A stretch of DNA of 64,000 nucleotides from Ignelater luminosus (Eukaryota > Arthropoda > Insecta > Coleoptera > Elateridae): positions 1-64,000 of the forward strand of contig VTPC01000512.1 of assembly GCA_011009095.1 (NCBI GenBank), written 5' to 3'. The notes beneath the pieces were generated by a model. It saw nothing but the letters and a program-made list of their open reading frames with translations, searched no databases and was not told the DNA's origin. This document shows positions 46,926 to 59,123 of the stretch, in pieces. Position 1 is the first letter of the stretch, and every line of letters begins with the position of its first letter. The translations under genes and the position numbers were made by a program.

Positions 46926-47241
46926 AGGGTTTTTAAATCCAAAAAAGTTACTGAGCACCCAAAAAAATACATCACTTCAAATTCGTGATCAGCGACCCCA
47001 AAAACTCCCGAGTGAGAAAATCTGGCCCATTTTGGCTCATTTTGTCGATTTGTTTTTAAACTGAAAGTGCATCCAAAAAGATCCATTTTCCTCTGTAGAA
47101 ATGCAATAACAAAAAACGTCAAAAAACTAAAAGAGAGCATTATTTTCTCGACAACGCACAGAATCGATTGCCGAAAACCGCATCAAAATCCATCTTGGCG
47201 ATTTTTTTTCGACCTTTTCTGCTTTATTTCCTCGACTAAAT

Positions 47242-49752
47242 GGCAGAAGAGCTTTTCCATTTACTACTAATAGTAATTGAGGAACTAAACCCCTCCCCTC
47301 CGACAGTTAGAAAAAAGAAGAAATCTTTTCCAGCAACTGTCCAAAATGGCCTTTATTTGTATGTCTCGACTTCCAAAAGATTTGTAAAGATTTTCTGTAG
47401 AAGTATTAACACCTACATAACATCCTGCTACTGATATAAGAAATCTTGCAAAATGAATTCCTTTTATTGTAGTAAAAAATATATTTTTCTTGAGTTACTT
47501 CTATAAAGTACTTTTCTACTATCATCCAGTAATGTCAAACTCTATGGCATTTGTTTAAAATTCGTAATATAGCCTATTGTATCGCACTACATAAGGTAGT
47601 TTGGTAAAAATATGACATTAAATAACTATTACTGCACTAGCGGTTTCAGAGACTTTTGAAATCTTTCTTTGAGTTCTTGAAGAAGAATAGATGATCGTTG
47701 TTTTTGAGATTCGAAATTTCTCTGGTTGGCTTTCTTTATTTGCACTGGTCATATCTGTAGCGTTAATGTTTTACAAAAAGATTCTGCCTTTTTTACAGTC
47801 TAGACGTAATTAATTGTACCTTTTCCCAACCTTTCCAGTCTTTATTTGCTTCCCCAGGTAAAAAATTTAAAATATGAAGTGACAGAACTAGGGGTGGGGA
47901 CTTTTAGTATGTTTGCTTCCTAACTTCCACCAATACATTCCTTAAGAGAAAAATATCTCTATAACCCCCTTTCGGGCATTCATTGACTTTTCTTGAGAAA
48001 TCACGAAATTTATCCGAAAACTTCAAATTGCTGTAACTTCTGACCTGTCGAAGATAAATTAGTAAACGTTACATATTCTTGAAGAAACTTCAATGCTCTA
48101 CAACTTCCTGTCTGACGACTTTTCTGTAAAACATAAGGCTGAGGAGTTAGAAGGACAAGTTCGACGAAAAATGTGAGGCAAAAAAAGTTTTTCTAAAATT
48201 ATCGATTTTCGCTGGCAAATATCTCGGAAACTGTAACACATAGGAAGAAAATGAATATAAACATTCTTGTAGGAAATTTAATTATTTTTTATTTTGTAAG
48301 GAATACTTTTTACCGCACGATGCACCGTTTCCGAGATATAAGCGAAGAACTGGAAAAAGGGACCTTTCCACCCCCACCCCCCCTGAAGCGGTTGGACTAG
48401 CGGCGGGGACTTTTAGTATGTTTGCCTCCCAATCACCCCCAACACATTCCTCAAGAGAAAAATTCTCCCCCCTTCCATGTCCTCTACAACCCTTTCGTTG
48501 ATTGGACTATATAAGGAAAGTACCGGGCGATCCAGAAACAATCAAGTCATAACTAGTAGGCACCATATGTCAACATTATTAAGACATACAGAGCAGTTGT
48601 TACTTATGAGGTTACGTTATGTTTAACATAAAGTTTGGAAAATTACGTGTCATCATTCCTTGCTTTTTGAATCAATTTAATTTTACTTTGTGTTATAAAA
48701 TGCATGCACAATTATGAATAAATGAAAGCTCAATGGTACAGACTGCATTTAAAGCAGAAATAACAACACGCTGTCATAAAATGAATGCTACCTGAATAAT
48801 ATTATTTCTTCCTTGTCTGTATATAATTAAAAAAACAGTAATTATTATAAATAAGAGTTTCATTAGTAGTAATAATGTTTTTATCTTATTTATTGCTACT
48901 AGAATTTAATGAAATTACACTGCATAAATGCACTTTATATAGTAAGTATGTACTATTCATGATTATTACTGCCATGGAAAGAAAGTTTTGCTTCTAAGAA
49001 ATTGCAGAGTGATAATAGATTTACTGTGGGTTGTTCTTATTGTTGTAAAGTATAGAGGCCAAGTAACTATAATGGCTTGTTATGTCTTTATTCGAAACAT
49101 CCAAGATACCGCAAGAAAATAATGTATCTATCGCGTTATGACAACAAAAAAAAACTATAAATTCACAATTCTGCTTATAGTATGTTAATAAAATCCATTA
49201 ATATCCATCGTAGATTTTCATGAAATTTCTATCTAAAGTAAAAATCACAAAAAACCATTTGTGATTTCAGTGTAGGTATGTGATCATTGTAACCTATTTA
49301 CGTAAAATAATTAGACTGGAATATTTTCGACTTAGCGTGGACACTTATAGTCTTAGAATTTCTTTAATCAGTTAATTTGTCTAAGAAAATTGTGAATATT
49401 GAAATAGTAACATAGTGACTATTATATTTGTTGTATAACCAGTCAAAAGAGTGACTTGTAAATATTAATTGCATTTCCTGTATAAATACACCAGTTGCAT
49501 TAAATTGCTTTTACGCATACCTGTTATATTTTCTCTCTAATTATCACCTCTACAGTATAATAGAGTTTTTTGAATAAAATTAAGTTTCCTATTTTGTAAT
49601 GTTTAACTAAATCTACCCAAAATAATTTATTTAACATTTTACTATTTACTTTTGCTCATAGTTATTGAACATAGAACTATCACACCTTACATGAATATAT
49701 TAAAATGTCAAAAGTTCAAGTCTCATTTCTGTGTTGTTGATCAATAGGATGA
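47242..49752. other. Gene-poor DNA with a direct repeat
   Basis: No gene recognised. It contains the direct repeat pair described separately. The stretch 48300-48500 includes a C-rich run (CCACCCCCACCCCCCC) around 48370. Confidence 0.4.
47888..48500. repeat. Direct repeats about 510 bp apart
   Basis: The block GGGGACTTTTAGTATGTTTG, with CCxACACATTCCTTAAGAGAAAAAT-like continuation, lies at about 47897-47975 and again at about 48406-48485. They flank a segment containing ATCTCGGAAAC and CCGAGATATAAGC words. Possibly two copies of one dispersed repeat. Confidence 0.6.
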
Positions 49753-50076
49753 TCACATGAGATCCTCCCATATCTTCTTAGGTATTTGGAAGTACGCAAT
49801 ACCGGCCGGTTGAAGAGTGCAATAGCCGTCAGTGGAGGTGAGAGTGGCCTTGCTCCTCCAGAAGTGGGTCAGATGTTGCTTTCTTCTTCTTCTGCCGCTG
49901 ACCACGCGTGCACCCGTCTGACCGTGTAGTTCGATTACGGCTAGATTTAAAATGCCTTCACGAAGTACGTACCCAAGCGAAATCGTATCCACTTCGATTA
50001 ATAATTCATCAAACTTCCGCCAAAACAATTTTTGAATACAATATGGGAAATGATGCCAAGAAAAGTGGAGAACCAA
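49753..50076 (-). CDS. Candidate conserved coding exon, unidentified
   Basis: On - the frame is open for 107 codons and ends TGA at 49755-49753. The part from about 50010 down to 49753 is clearly richer in GC than its surroundings and uses C/G-ending codons (reading HFWRSKATLTSTDGYCTLQP, then AGIAYFQIPKKIWEDLM). An internal CAG could be a splice acceptor (after GTGGTCAGCGGCAG), so the N-terminal part may be intron. I do not recognise the family. It may be the last exon of a gene whose other exons lie in AT-rich DNA here or outside the window. Confidence 0.4.
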   Translation of the reverse strand: MVLHFSWHHFPYCIQKLFWRKFDELLIEVDTISLGYVLREGILNLAVIELHGQTGARVVSGRRRRKQHLTHFWRSKATLTSTDGYCTLQPAGIAYFQIPKKIWEDLM

Positions 50077-51027
50077 TTTCTTTTTACTACTTTTGCATTT
50101 TATATAATGTAAACGTGAACGATTAGTTAAATGTTTAACGTATAATTTTTAGGAAATTTATTTTCTTAAATGTTTTGTGCGTAAGGAACTACAATTCTAA
50201 ATTAAAAATAAGCAATTTAAAATAATAGTTTCGTGTTATTACAATTATTATAGCAATGAAATTTACAAAAATCTATGGAATGTTAATAATAATGAATTCG
50301 TCTCTAAATAAACATGAAAACGATCATACAGTCGGTTGAATGCTACATATGAACGTATGGATTAATTTCTATTATTATTTTCTATTTCAATATTTGAAAA
50401 ACAGTGCAGATTTAACGTAAATACTGCGTTTTGCACGTATCTTGAACTATTTTTTCCATTTTTGCACATTTTGCTAGAGTTATGCTATTCTATACAATCA
50501 CAGTTTTGTAACTGTAGAGAAATCTGACATTATTACACAATTATTTTTTTAAACGATATACTGCTTCTTGCATAAATAATGTTACAGTACATTCTTTTAA
50601 TGAAAGGATTATCAAATGAGTACAATCTAATTTTGAATTACCTACGGGAAATAAGGTTAAAAGACAACTCTGCATAGTACAACATTCAAACTTTGTGTAA
50701 ATAATCGTATCATAAAAGAATGTACTGCGACATTATTTATGCAAAAATCTGTACGGTGTACTTGAGATTTAACCTATCTCATAAGCGTGAAATAGACTAA
50801 AGTATTTGTATTGAACAAAATATCTTTATTTATTCAATTCTGCCTGTTAACTTGACTCAACTGACCTAAAGAGTAAGTGCCCAATAATCCGAGAAACCTG
50901 AAAAGTCTGGAGTAGACAGAATTTAAACACAAGAGTTGAGGAAATTTCAGAGAAATTTCCCAGTAAGAAAAAGATCGGAAACAATTGGCAATTTACATTC
51001 GATACCACTTTTAGAATTAAGATATGC
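50077..51027. other. AT-rich DNA
   Basis: No gene or repeat recognised. Confidence 0.4.
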
Positions 51028-52257
51028 AGGGTCGCTAAAAAGTATGGAAACACGCTACCCCCGCAGAAACGGTAAGTAATACACAAATCAAATTTGGAGA
51101 ACTTAAAGTAGGTACTTTTTGCCATGTTTTGCGAAGGTAATTAAAAACAAATCTTCAATTGTTTTTTAGTACGGTCGCCAAATTGAATTTATTTACATAG
51201 AACACTCTGTATATAACCTCATATTTGGATAGGGATTTCCAAGACAAATTCAATGATATAAGGGTTGCTATACTGATCTTAAAAGGTCTTGAAGATAATC
51301 GCTATTCTTTTGTCAGGGGTTTCACTATTAAAAAGTATGGAAACACGCTGCTCCTGCAAAAACGGTAGGAGATAGATAAATTTAATTTAAACAGCTTAAA
51401 GTAGGCGTTGTTTGCCATGTTTCGCGAAGGGAATAAAAAACAAATCTTTAATTGTTTTTTCGTACGGCCGCCATCTTGAATTTCTTTAAATGGATCACCC
51501 TGTATATGACCCCATATCTCGAGAGGGATTTTAAAGGAGAATCCAACAATATAAGGGTTGTTATACTTATCTTGAAGGGTTTTGGAGATAATCGCTATTC
51601 ATTTGTCAAGGATTTCACTATTCATTTTTATCAAAATCGAGTTACCCGTGAAACAGCAGAAGCAATGGAATTAAAAAAAAAACGATGTGCGATTATTTTA
51701 TAAGTAATTAAAGTAAAAGAAAACCGTAGGAATTTTGCCCTTAGCCTACTTATTTAAAATAATAGATCGATGCTAGTACAAACTAAATTTATGGTGGAAT
51801 AACAAATAGTGACGAATTGATAATAACAAAAACACAATATGATTTTATAACATGTGTTCAAAATGCGTTTCATTAACTTCTTGGAAATGAAATAATCTTT
51901 TTTGAAGTTTTCGCAAGGAATTTTGCAAATAATCGGGATGATCAGCTTGCATTACGAATCTGTCCTTAAAGTTAAGAAATCCTTGACAAACGAATAGTGA
52001 TTATCTCCAAAAGCTTTCAAGATAAGTATAGCAACCCTTATATTATTGAATTCGCCTTAGACATCCCCAACGAAATATGGGATGATATACAGGGTGATCC
52101 ATTTAAAGAAATTCAAGATGGCGGCGGTACGAAAAAACAATTGAAGATTCGCAAAACATAGCAAACAATGCCTACTTTAAGATTTCTAAATTTCATTTGT
52201 CTATCTCTTACGGTTTTTGCAGGAGCAGCGTGTTTCCATACTTTTTAGCGACCCTTA
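51028..52257. mobile_element. Fold-back element with a duplicated left arm
   Basis: Copy 1 (about 51028-51329) and copy 2 (about 51330-51630) are direct repeats of about 300 bp, and copy 3 (51967-52257) is inverted. Each carries AAAAAGTATGGAAACACGCT at one end, then TTTGCCATGTTT, CAATTGTTTTTT, ATATAAGGGTTG and GATAATCGCTATTC at the other. The outer ends are CAGGGTCGCTAAAAAGTATG and its complement. TATG on both sides may be the target duplication. No transposase. Confidence 0.78.
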
Positions 52258-55200
52258 TGATAATTAATCAATGCAAGTTACAGGAATTTGTATTAAGATC
52301 GAACTTAAATATCATGATTCGCATTTCAGACATGCAAACAAAATAGTTTTATTTTTAAACCGGTTAAGAGCACTGAATAGTGTAACGTCAATCATCTGTG
52401 AGCTAAAACCAGACGCAAACTTGATGTTTTCTTTTTGTCATCACTGTTACCTCTTTCATTTCCGTTTATTTCCTCTTTGTAATTGCAAAAAATATTTCCT
52501 TTTTTTACATTTTCTGCACTCTTTGATATACTCGCATTTTCTCATTTCGTTTTTTTTCTTTCCTCGCTCGTATGCATTTTACTTCGTTATTTTCTCGTTT
52601 TTCTTATTCATTCCTTTATGTTTTCTAAGTACATTCTTTCTCTTCTAAACATTATTTGCTTGGGCTTGTTAATCCTAACTTTTTTATTTTCTCATATATT
52701 CATTTCATTCTTCTCTTTTTGTAATAGTCTTGTTTTTGACATCTTTGTTGTGTATGATCAGTTTATGATCCTCAGAAGTAGTTTTTTCATATTACTTTGA
52801 TAGCAAAACATTCTACACATGTATGTTTCTGCAGGTCTTCAAATATGTGTTCTTGCTGTATTGCAAACTTTCTTCAGAGAGTCAAGTGGACGCTACACTT
52901 ATTTCGTCACAAAGAGGCATATCTGTAGTATGAAGATTTTCGATTGACGTATTTCAAAGTGGGGTAACCTGAAAAATATAATAATATATTTTCGGTATTT
53001 GTTGTGTAACCTTCTGCAATTCAATACTAGGTGGTCTACCCACAACCTTATTTCCGTAACAAGAAGATCATAGTCTTTCTGCACACATTGAAAGATCGAT
53101 GCCCAGTTCTTTTTTCAAAGAAATGGAATAGTATTTTTAGTGAATCATGTTTATAATTATGCATAGTGATCTTGGAAACTATTAGCTAAACGAGGCTGGT
53201 TGAAAGTGGGACAAAATAACCTGTAAAGAAGTCTAAACTAAGTAGCTTTGTTTGCTTGCGAAATAGCCCTTAATGTTTCTTGTTCTCAATCTTATTATTA
53301 GGAGTTTTGCAAACCGAAAAAATGTTTGCAAAGCGTTTTTTCCCAAACGTCTTTGATCCATTCAGTGCTTGTGCGACTCTTTGGCTTTCCAGAACAATCT
53401 TTTGGGGTTCAGTGTTTCTATGGGCATTAAATTAGATTGTAACACTGATCGACAGAGAATCTTATTCAGATTTCAGAATTGATTTGGGCCAAGCATTTAC
53501 AATCGTACAATGTGAAAACAGAACAAGCAGCTAGTATAGAAAAGTATAGCAAACCACGCTTGAGTCAAACATATTCTAACCTAAAGCATAACGAAATTCT
53601 GACGCGGTTCAAATCGAAAAGTCATTATTTAGTTGATGATTGGAGGATAGGCAGAAATCTAATTCATCATTTACATACAGTTACAAGTGAATGATCATCG
53701 TGGTAATCAGTAGATACTTGGTGAGGTTTGAACGGTTTTAAGGCTAAATTCTTGTTGCTTTTATATAATTCAAGAATTTAGGAAATTTTGCATTCAAATG
53801 TTTAAAGTGTATGGAGTAGTATTAGAAATTAAGAATGACAAATCTAACACGTTTAAAACTCTTGCTTGAGCAATTTACCTAAAGAGATTGGGTAAAATAT
53901 ATTACACTAGTAGTCAGCACATGCAAAAACTTTGTTACGCTCTAACGATATTGATACCGTTTTTCTGAAATTTGAGATGCAGGAGATGTCTTACTAGAAA
54001 ATAGAGATCATGCTACTATTTACGACAGATACTGATTTTTTTCTAGAGTTTCTACTAAAATGTGCTACGCACAAAGAAGCTGAGCCAAGTAGTGTTGTCC
54101 CCATCACATTAAGTTATTTATTAAGGAAATAAGAGTTTTAAAATGAGGTTTATGTAAGTTTGTTGAATATACGAGTACAATGATATAACGTACGATAAAG
54201 GTTTATCTATTTAATTAACTACAGAGACAAAACACTAATAATTACATCATACTAATCATAGTACTTAACTGATAGCTACTATTTGTCATTGACATTTGAT
54301 TGCATGAAATGCCAAAAAAAACCTAAGGAATTATTCTGCTTCACGTTTTTATAACATTAATTCCGCTAAAATAGGACGAATTTCTAAGTGCTCATTGTAT
54401 TAACTTTTGATTTGTTTTAGTATCATTCCGCCGACATTGATTTACTTGCAAATAACGAACTTATCTAGAACATGTTACCTATGCTGCGGTTACTGGGAAC
54501 CACCACACTAATTTACAGAAGTAGTTTTGTGTAAAAGCATTATAGTACAGTACTAAATACAAACATTTTTCGTTAAGAAACTACAAAAATAGAATAAGAA
54601 GAAGCCTGACGTGGAAAATTAAAATTTAATACTTTGTATGCATGCTACTTTTGCTTTCGATACTGACTCAGTGGAAGAAATAACTTTTGCACTTTCTTGT
54701 TGGCCTACAAATTTCTTTTAGAAAACTTGTTTAATTCACTTTATAACAGATGTGTAAGTTAAATAACTGCGAAAAGTGAATACATATAAAACTGAATTGT
54801 TAGTGTCATTTAATAACGTTATCCGAAACTGTAGTTTGTTTTCATATACTAAAGCGATTCTGTTGCGAATATAATCAAGTAATTTTAATAATAACCGTAA
54901 GACAAAAACACCTTTGCTGAACTTTCCATTACTTTCGATAGCTTATCTCTTTATTATTATTTTCTTACAGCTTCAAAAAATTCCTGAAATTCAGGATTTA
55001 AATCTTATTAAATTAAATGAGATCGGCTAAATATTTCTGTAGGTGTTCCAGATACACAATAAATGAGCAAACCCTGTGCTGTGGAATTATCTCGTTGAAA
55101 TTAAGTTCACAATGTAACATGTGTGGTTGCCTCTCTTGCAGGCGTAGCAATTATTGACTGACGAGACGTACGTTTTGCACAAGATTAGCAGCAATAAAAA

Positions 55201-55871
55201 CTCGCGTAAAAAAACGGGTTAATGAATTATAAAATTCATTCAGTTTGAATATTAGAAAGAAGTATTTCCTCTGAATGAAGAAAGGATTGCAAATGAACGG
55301 CTTTAAGGCAGAATGTTTTATCTTGCTATAATATAAGTGAATCACTATATTCTGGCCAAATTAGAAATGATAGTGTTATTCTGAAGTATTTACTACGGCT
55401 GAAATGCTGCACAGCCACAAAACTATTTAAATACGAAAGAGTGATGTCGCTATTAACATGAGACTAAATATAAATGGAGGGGAAAATTGCAAAAGAATTG
55501 AGATTCTGATGAGTTCATCTTTAAAGTTATGAGGCAAAATTAACGTTTAAAATTTTGCTTTGTGTAGCTGAGAAACTGTTGGTTCTAGTAGGTACTGTGT
55601 GATCCAAACAAAAGCTGGTTCTACGCTTTCTTAAATCGCGATTTTCCTTTTAAAGAAATCGAGAGAAATTTTAATTGGGCTGTATAAATACAACCATTTA
55701 GATGAAACTAATAATTATTTTTAAAAGACAAAGGTCAAAGTTGACTTCTGTAAAAAAGTGAAACATCATAAATTCGTTTGAGGGGACTTGTAACAAACAA
55801 CTGATAATCCCAAAATGGCTTATAGTACTATGATCAATTAACTAAGTAAGACTAAGAAATATTAAGATATA
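52258..55871. other. Gene-poor DNA with a pyrimidine-rich tract
   Basis: From about 52430 to 52800 the + strand is strongly T/C-rich, which creates Phe/Ser/Leu-rich open frames that are not genes. The rest, to 55871, is AT-rich with no recognised gene. The open frame at 53479-53694 is not matched to any family. Confidence 0.45.
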
Positions 55872-56874
55872 CCATATGTCCAAGCTAAGAATGCACAGCA
55901 TGGGGATCTTGCAAATGATAAGAGATAGAGGATCGGTTAAATGGGATGAAAGTTGGCATTCATAGGACCTTTTTGTTGGCGTTTGCAAAATTTAGATATC
56001 CTGGATAGTTTCTGAGATATTTAAAGAAAAAGTTGATTTCTCGATTTTCGTTTTTATTTTTTCTTTTATTTACTTGAAGAGATATCGGAAAACTAAAACC
56101 ACTTCTTCATTACCACTTTTTGTGCTCTATTAAAATAAGCTAACAAAATTTCTGTACAACGTTTCGGTTTCGAGTAACCATCATCAACCACATTTTTTTA
56201 AATAGGTGGAAAACAATTTAAAAACTTTTTTGGGTAGCCCTTGTTGTCACGATTCTAATGATGTAAACATGATAGAGTTATTTTGATTTTGATTTTTTGT
56301 GTTGAACGCTGCTGTGACTAACTGTAATAATTGCTGTTCATCTTAAAAATTTTGGTTAAGCACATGATTCTTGATATAACCCCAGAGGAAGAAAATGTAG
56401 TGGTGTTAGATCAGGTGATCGTGCAGGCCAGGGTACTGCAGAATGCATTAATTTATAGCATAAAATATCAAAATAACCCTATTATGTTTACATTGTTAGA
56501 ATCGTGACAACAAGAGCTATCCAAAACAATTTTAAATTGTTTTTCCGCTTAATTAAAAAAATGAGGTTGATTATAGTTACTCGAAACAGAAACGTTGTAC
56601 AGAGATTTTGTTAGCGTATTTTAATAGAGCACAAAAAGTGGCAATGGAAAACTGGTTTTAGTTTTCCGATATCTCTTCAAATAAATGAAAGAAAAAATAA
56701 AAACGAAAATCGGGAAATCTACTTTTTTTTAAGTATTTCATAAACTATCCAAGATATCTAAATTTAGCAAACGCCAACAAAAAGGTCTTATAAATAGCCA
56801 ACTTTCATCGCTTTAATCGATCCTGTATCTCTTACCGTTTCCAAGATCCCTATGCTTATCTTGGACACATTGTA
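55872..56874. mobile_element. Mariner-derived fold-back element, copy B
   Basis: Second copy of the family at 14980-15820. The left arm reads GTCCAAGCTAAGAATGCACA, then TGGGGATCTTG and TTGGCGTTTGCAAAATTTAG; the right arm is the complement, ending TTGGACACATTGTA. On - at about 56440-56380 a transposase fragment reads VPWPARSPDLTPLHF with the Trp intact. It is longer than copy A. Confidence 0.78.
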
Positions 56875-58480
56875 TAGGGATTCCATTTAAAAAAATGAAG
56901 GGTATGTATGGCATACTATTATAAAATACTCTGTATAGCTGAAAATAAACTTAGTACAACAATCTTCACTAACATTCTTCAAATAATGACGCTATTCTTT
57001 TTCCACAAACCATTGGAGTATCATGTATACATCATATTCAATCTTTATCCTCTCAAGTCCTAATGACATAACTCTTCCGTTTTAAAGCATGTATGTTAAT
57101 CTGAATAATTTCCATGAATAAATGGTTGAGATAGAAATGCGTTTGTAGCTTTATTTTGCATTAAAATCATTTTTTACGGAAGATGGTTCTCATTATTATC
57201 ATTAATATATACATACACACTTCATAAAGATACTTAGAACTGTAAGACTGTAAGTAACAATGTTTTAATTGCATCTTCGTCAGTTCATCGAACGTGGAAG
57301 TTACTACCAATAAATAAAGCTTCCTGGTTATTGTATAACAAAGCTAGAATAATACGGTTCTTAATCCCTTAAACTGAAAAATCAGATCACTAAGGTTGGT
57401 TTGTTAGTTTAATTGTGTAAAATAGTTTTTAAATTGAAATTCACAAGTAGGTAATTCCAAAATAATTTCGATTGCGTTAACATAGTGTTAAATACATTCT
57501 ATTTCTAAATGTTGATTTAATTGTTAATTTTTCAACTCAGTGATCTATTTAATAATAAGAATTATGCTATTAAATTTTAGTTAACGGCAGCCTATTTTTC
57601 TTATAATAGGCTAATTGCCTTACCAGATAAATAAATAATAAATAAAAGCTACTTCACTTTCTAAATGAAATGTCAGTTTGTTATTTAAAGCTGGTAGTGT
57701 CTTCTTTGTTACATTGCTGTAACGAATATATTAAAGAAGAGTTTGTCATTCTTGGTTATTGTGGCGATTTAAAAAGTGTGCTTTTTCATTATGCTTGTTG
57801 GCATGAATTTTTAGTTGAACGAAATTAGGTGTTACATTTTACGTTAGGCACCAAACGACTGATCACATACTATATCAGAATAGCATTAAAAAATCCAATT
57901 TATCAAAATGTAAATACTTAATGTCTAGTGTGCTTTATGTTTTGTATATTTCTGTGGAAATAATAAAAGATCTTGCGTACAGTCTAGAGTGCTTAATATG
58001 TCTATGTAACGCGCAGGTAGGGTCAGTGTTCAGAGTAGCATTTCACATTAATTATTATCTTTATATCCTTTTACTGCTACTGCTAACAGTGAATGATTGA
58101 AACATACTTAAATTCTTAAATTTGTTGTTATTAAGCAATTGCTTACAATCAGCTACTTATTTACATTTACGAGTAAAATATTGTAATACTGTAAATATTA
58201 TACAAAACAAATTATTAAAAATAAAATACATAGTACATATAATATGAAGCAAGTAATTAATTAAAATAGGGAAAACAAGTACAATAGTTATAACTTTACC
58301 ATCAGCATAATGACCTAAATTTAAAAAAATAACTTGTCATTCAATCTTATCTTTACTGTTCTTAGAACTGCCGTTCTTGACCGAATAGGAACTTTCTAGG
58401 TTCTAAAGCGGCCCACCACTAAAACGGGGAGAATAAAACAATGACCTTCCTTCTTTTTGTGTATGTTCATGATTAATACG
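56875..58480. other. AT-rich DNA
   Basis: No gene, repeat boundary or regulatory motif recognised. Confidence 0.4.
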
Positions 58481-59123
58481 AATGGGGTCGTTTCCTGAAA
58501 TGGATTTATTGAAATCTAAACAGATATTATCATTCTAGACAGAATATATAGTTAATATCCATTAACAGTTTTTTTCCGTAATATGATAACTAAAGAGTTA
58601 TAAGGAAATAAAATAATTTTTCTTTTCTAGGGACGTCACAGTTCGTCGGTAGACTGTCTGTACAAATAGTAGAGCTGACAACGTCGCAATCGCGTTGTTG
58701 TGTCTTTGCTGTCATTCGTTAGTTGTCGGGTTTCTCCGCTTTGTCGATTTCAACCAAAGATAATATAATTATCTGTATTTTTTACGTCCGTGATTGACTA
58801 TTGTTTTGTGATTTAGTGGTTAGCGTATTTGTATAAAACGTTGTAAATATAATATATATAATAACATAATACCGCATAACCTCAACAATAAAATTTAAAC
58901 TTCTAAGCGCTTCCTATATTACCGAGAGCACTCCCGTTTTCAGCGTTGTCATATCGTCAAAGACTTGTGACGTCACAGGAGTGGCGAGAAAAGTTTTTTA
59001 AACTTTAAATTGAAAAAAAAAGTGAAAATAGAAGCAGAAAAAATCTGAAAAAAAAGCCAGCGTTAATTTAAAGCGAAAGCAACCCAAATAAGCAAAAATA
59101 ATATTTTAGGAAACGACCCCATT
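58481..59123. mobile_element. TIR element with perfect 16 bp ends
   Basis: AATGGGGTCGTTTCCT at 58481-58496 and its exact complement at 59108-59123. The interior (58635-59000) is GC-richer than its flanks and carries two GACGTCAC motifs (about 58632 and 58968). No ORF. The outer AAT/ATT may be target sequence. Confidence 0.7.

Larger units (their letters stand above)
45829..47241. mobile_element. TIR-bounded unit holding a PIN/FEN-like gene fragment
   Basis: Arms of about 265 bp, similar along their length, lie at 45829-46100 and 46972-47241. They begin TTAGTCGAGGAAATAAAGCA and include ATCGCCAAGATGGATTTTGA, TTTTTTGACGTTTTTTGTTA and CTCACTCGGG before GTCGCTGATCACGAA. The left arm is followed by about 2.5 tandem copies of a unit of about 130-150 bp. 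The remaining interior is a single + strand coding remnant. No transposase is visible. Confidence 0.72.

Noticed and set aside
52271..52800. Two Phe/Leu/Ser-rich open frames resembling membrane proteins
   Set aside because: They arise from a T/C-rich low-complexity tract; no start context, homology or codon bias supports them.
58640..58900. Promoter and 5' exon of a host gene
   Set aside because: The segment lies wholly between perfect 16 bp TIRs, so it is more likely element interior, although promoter activity cannot be excluded.
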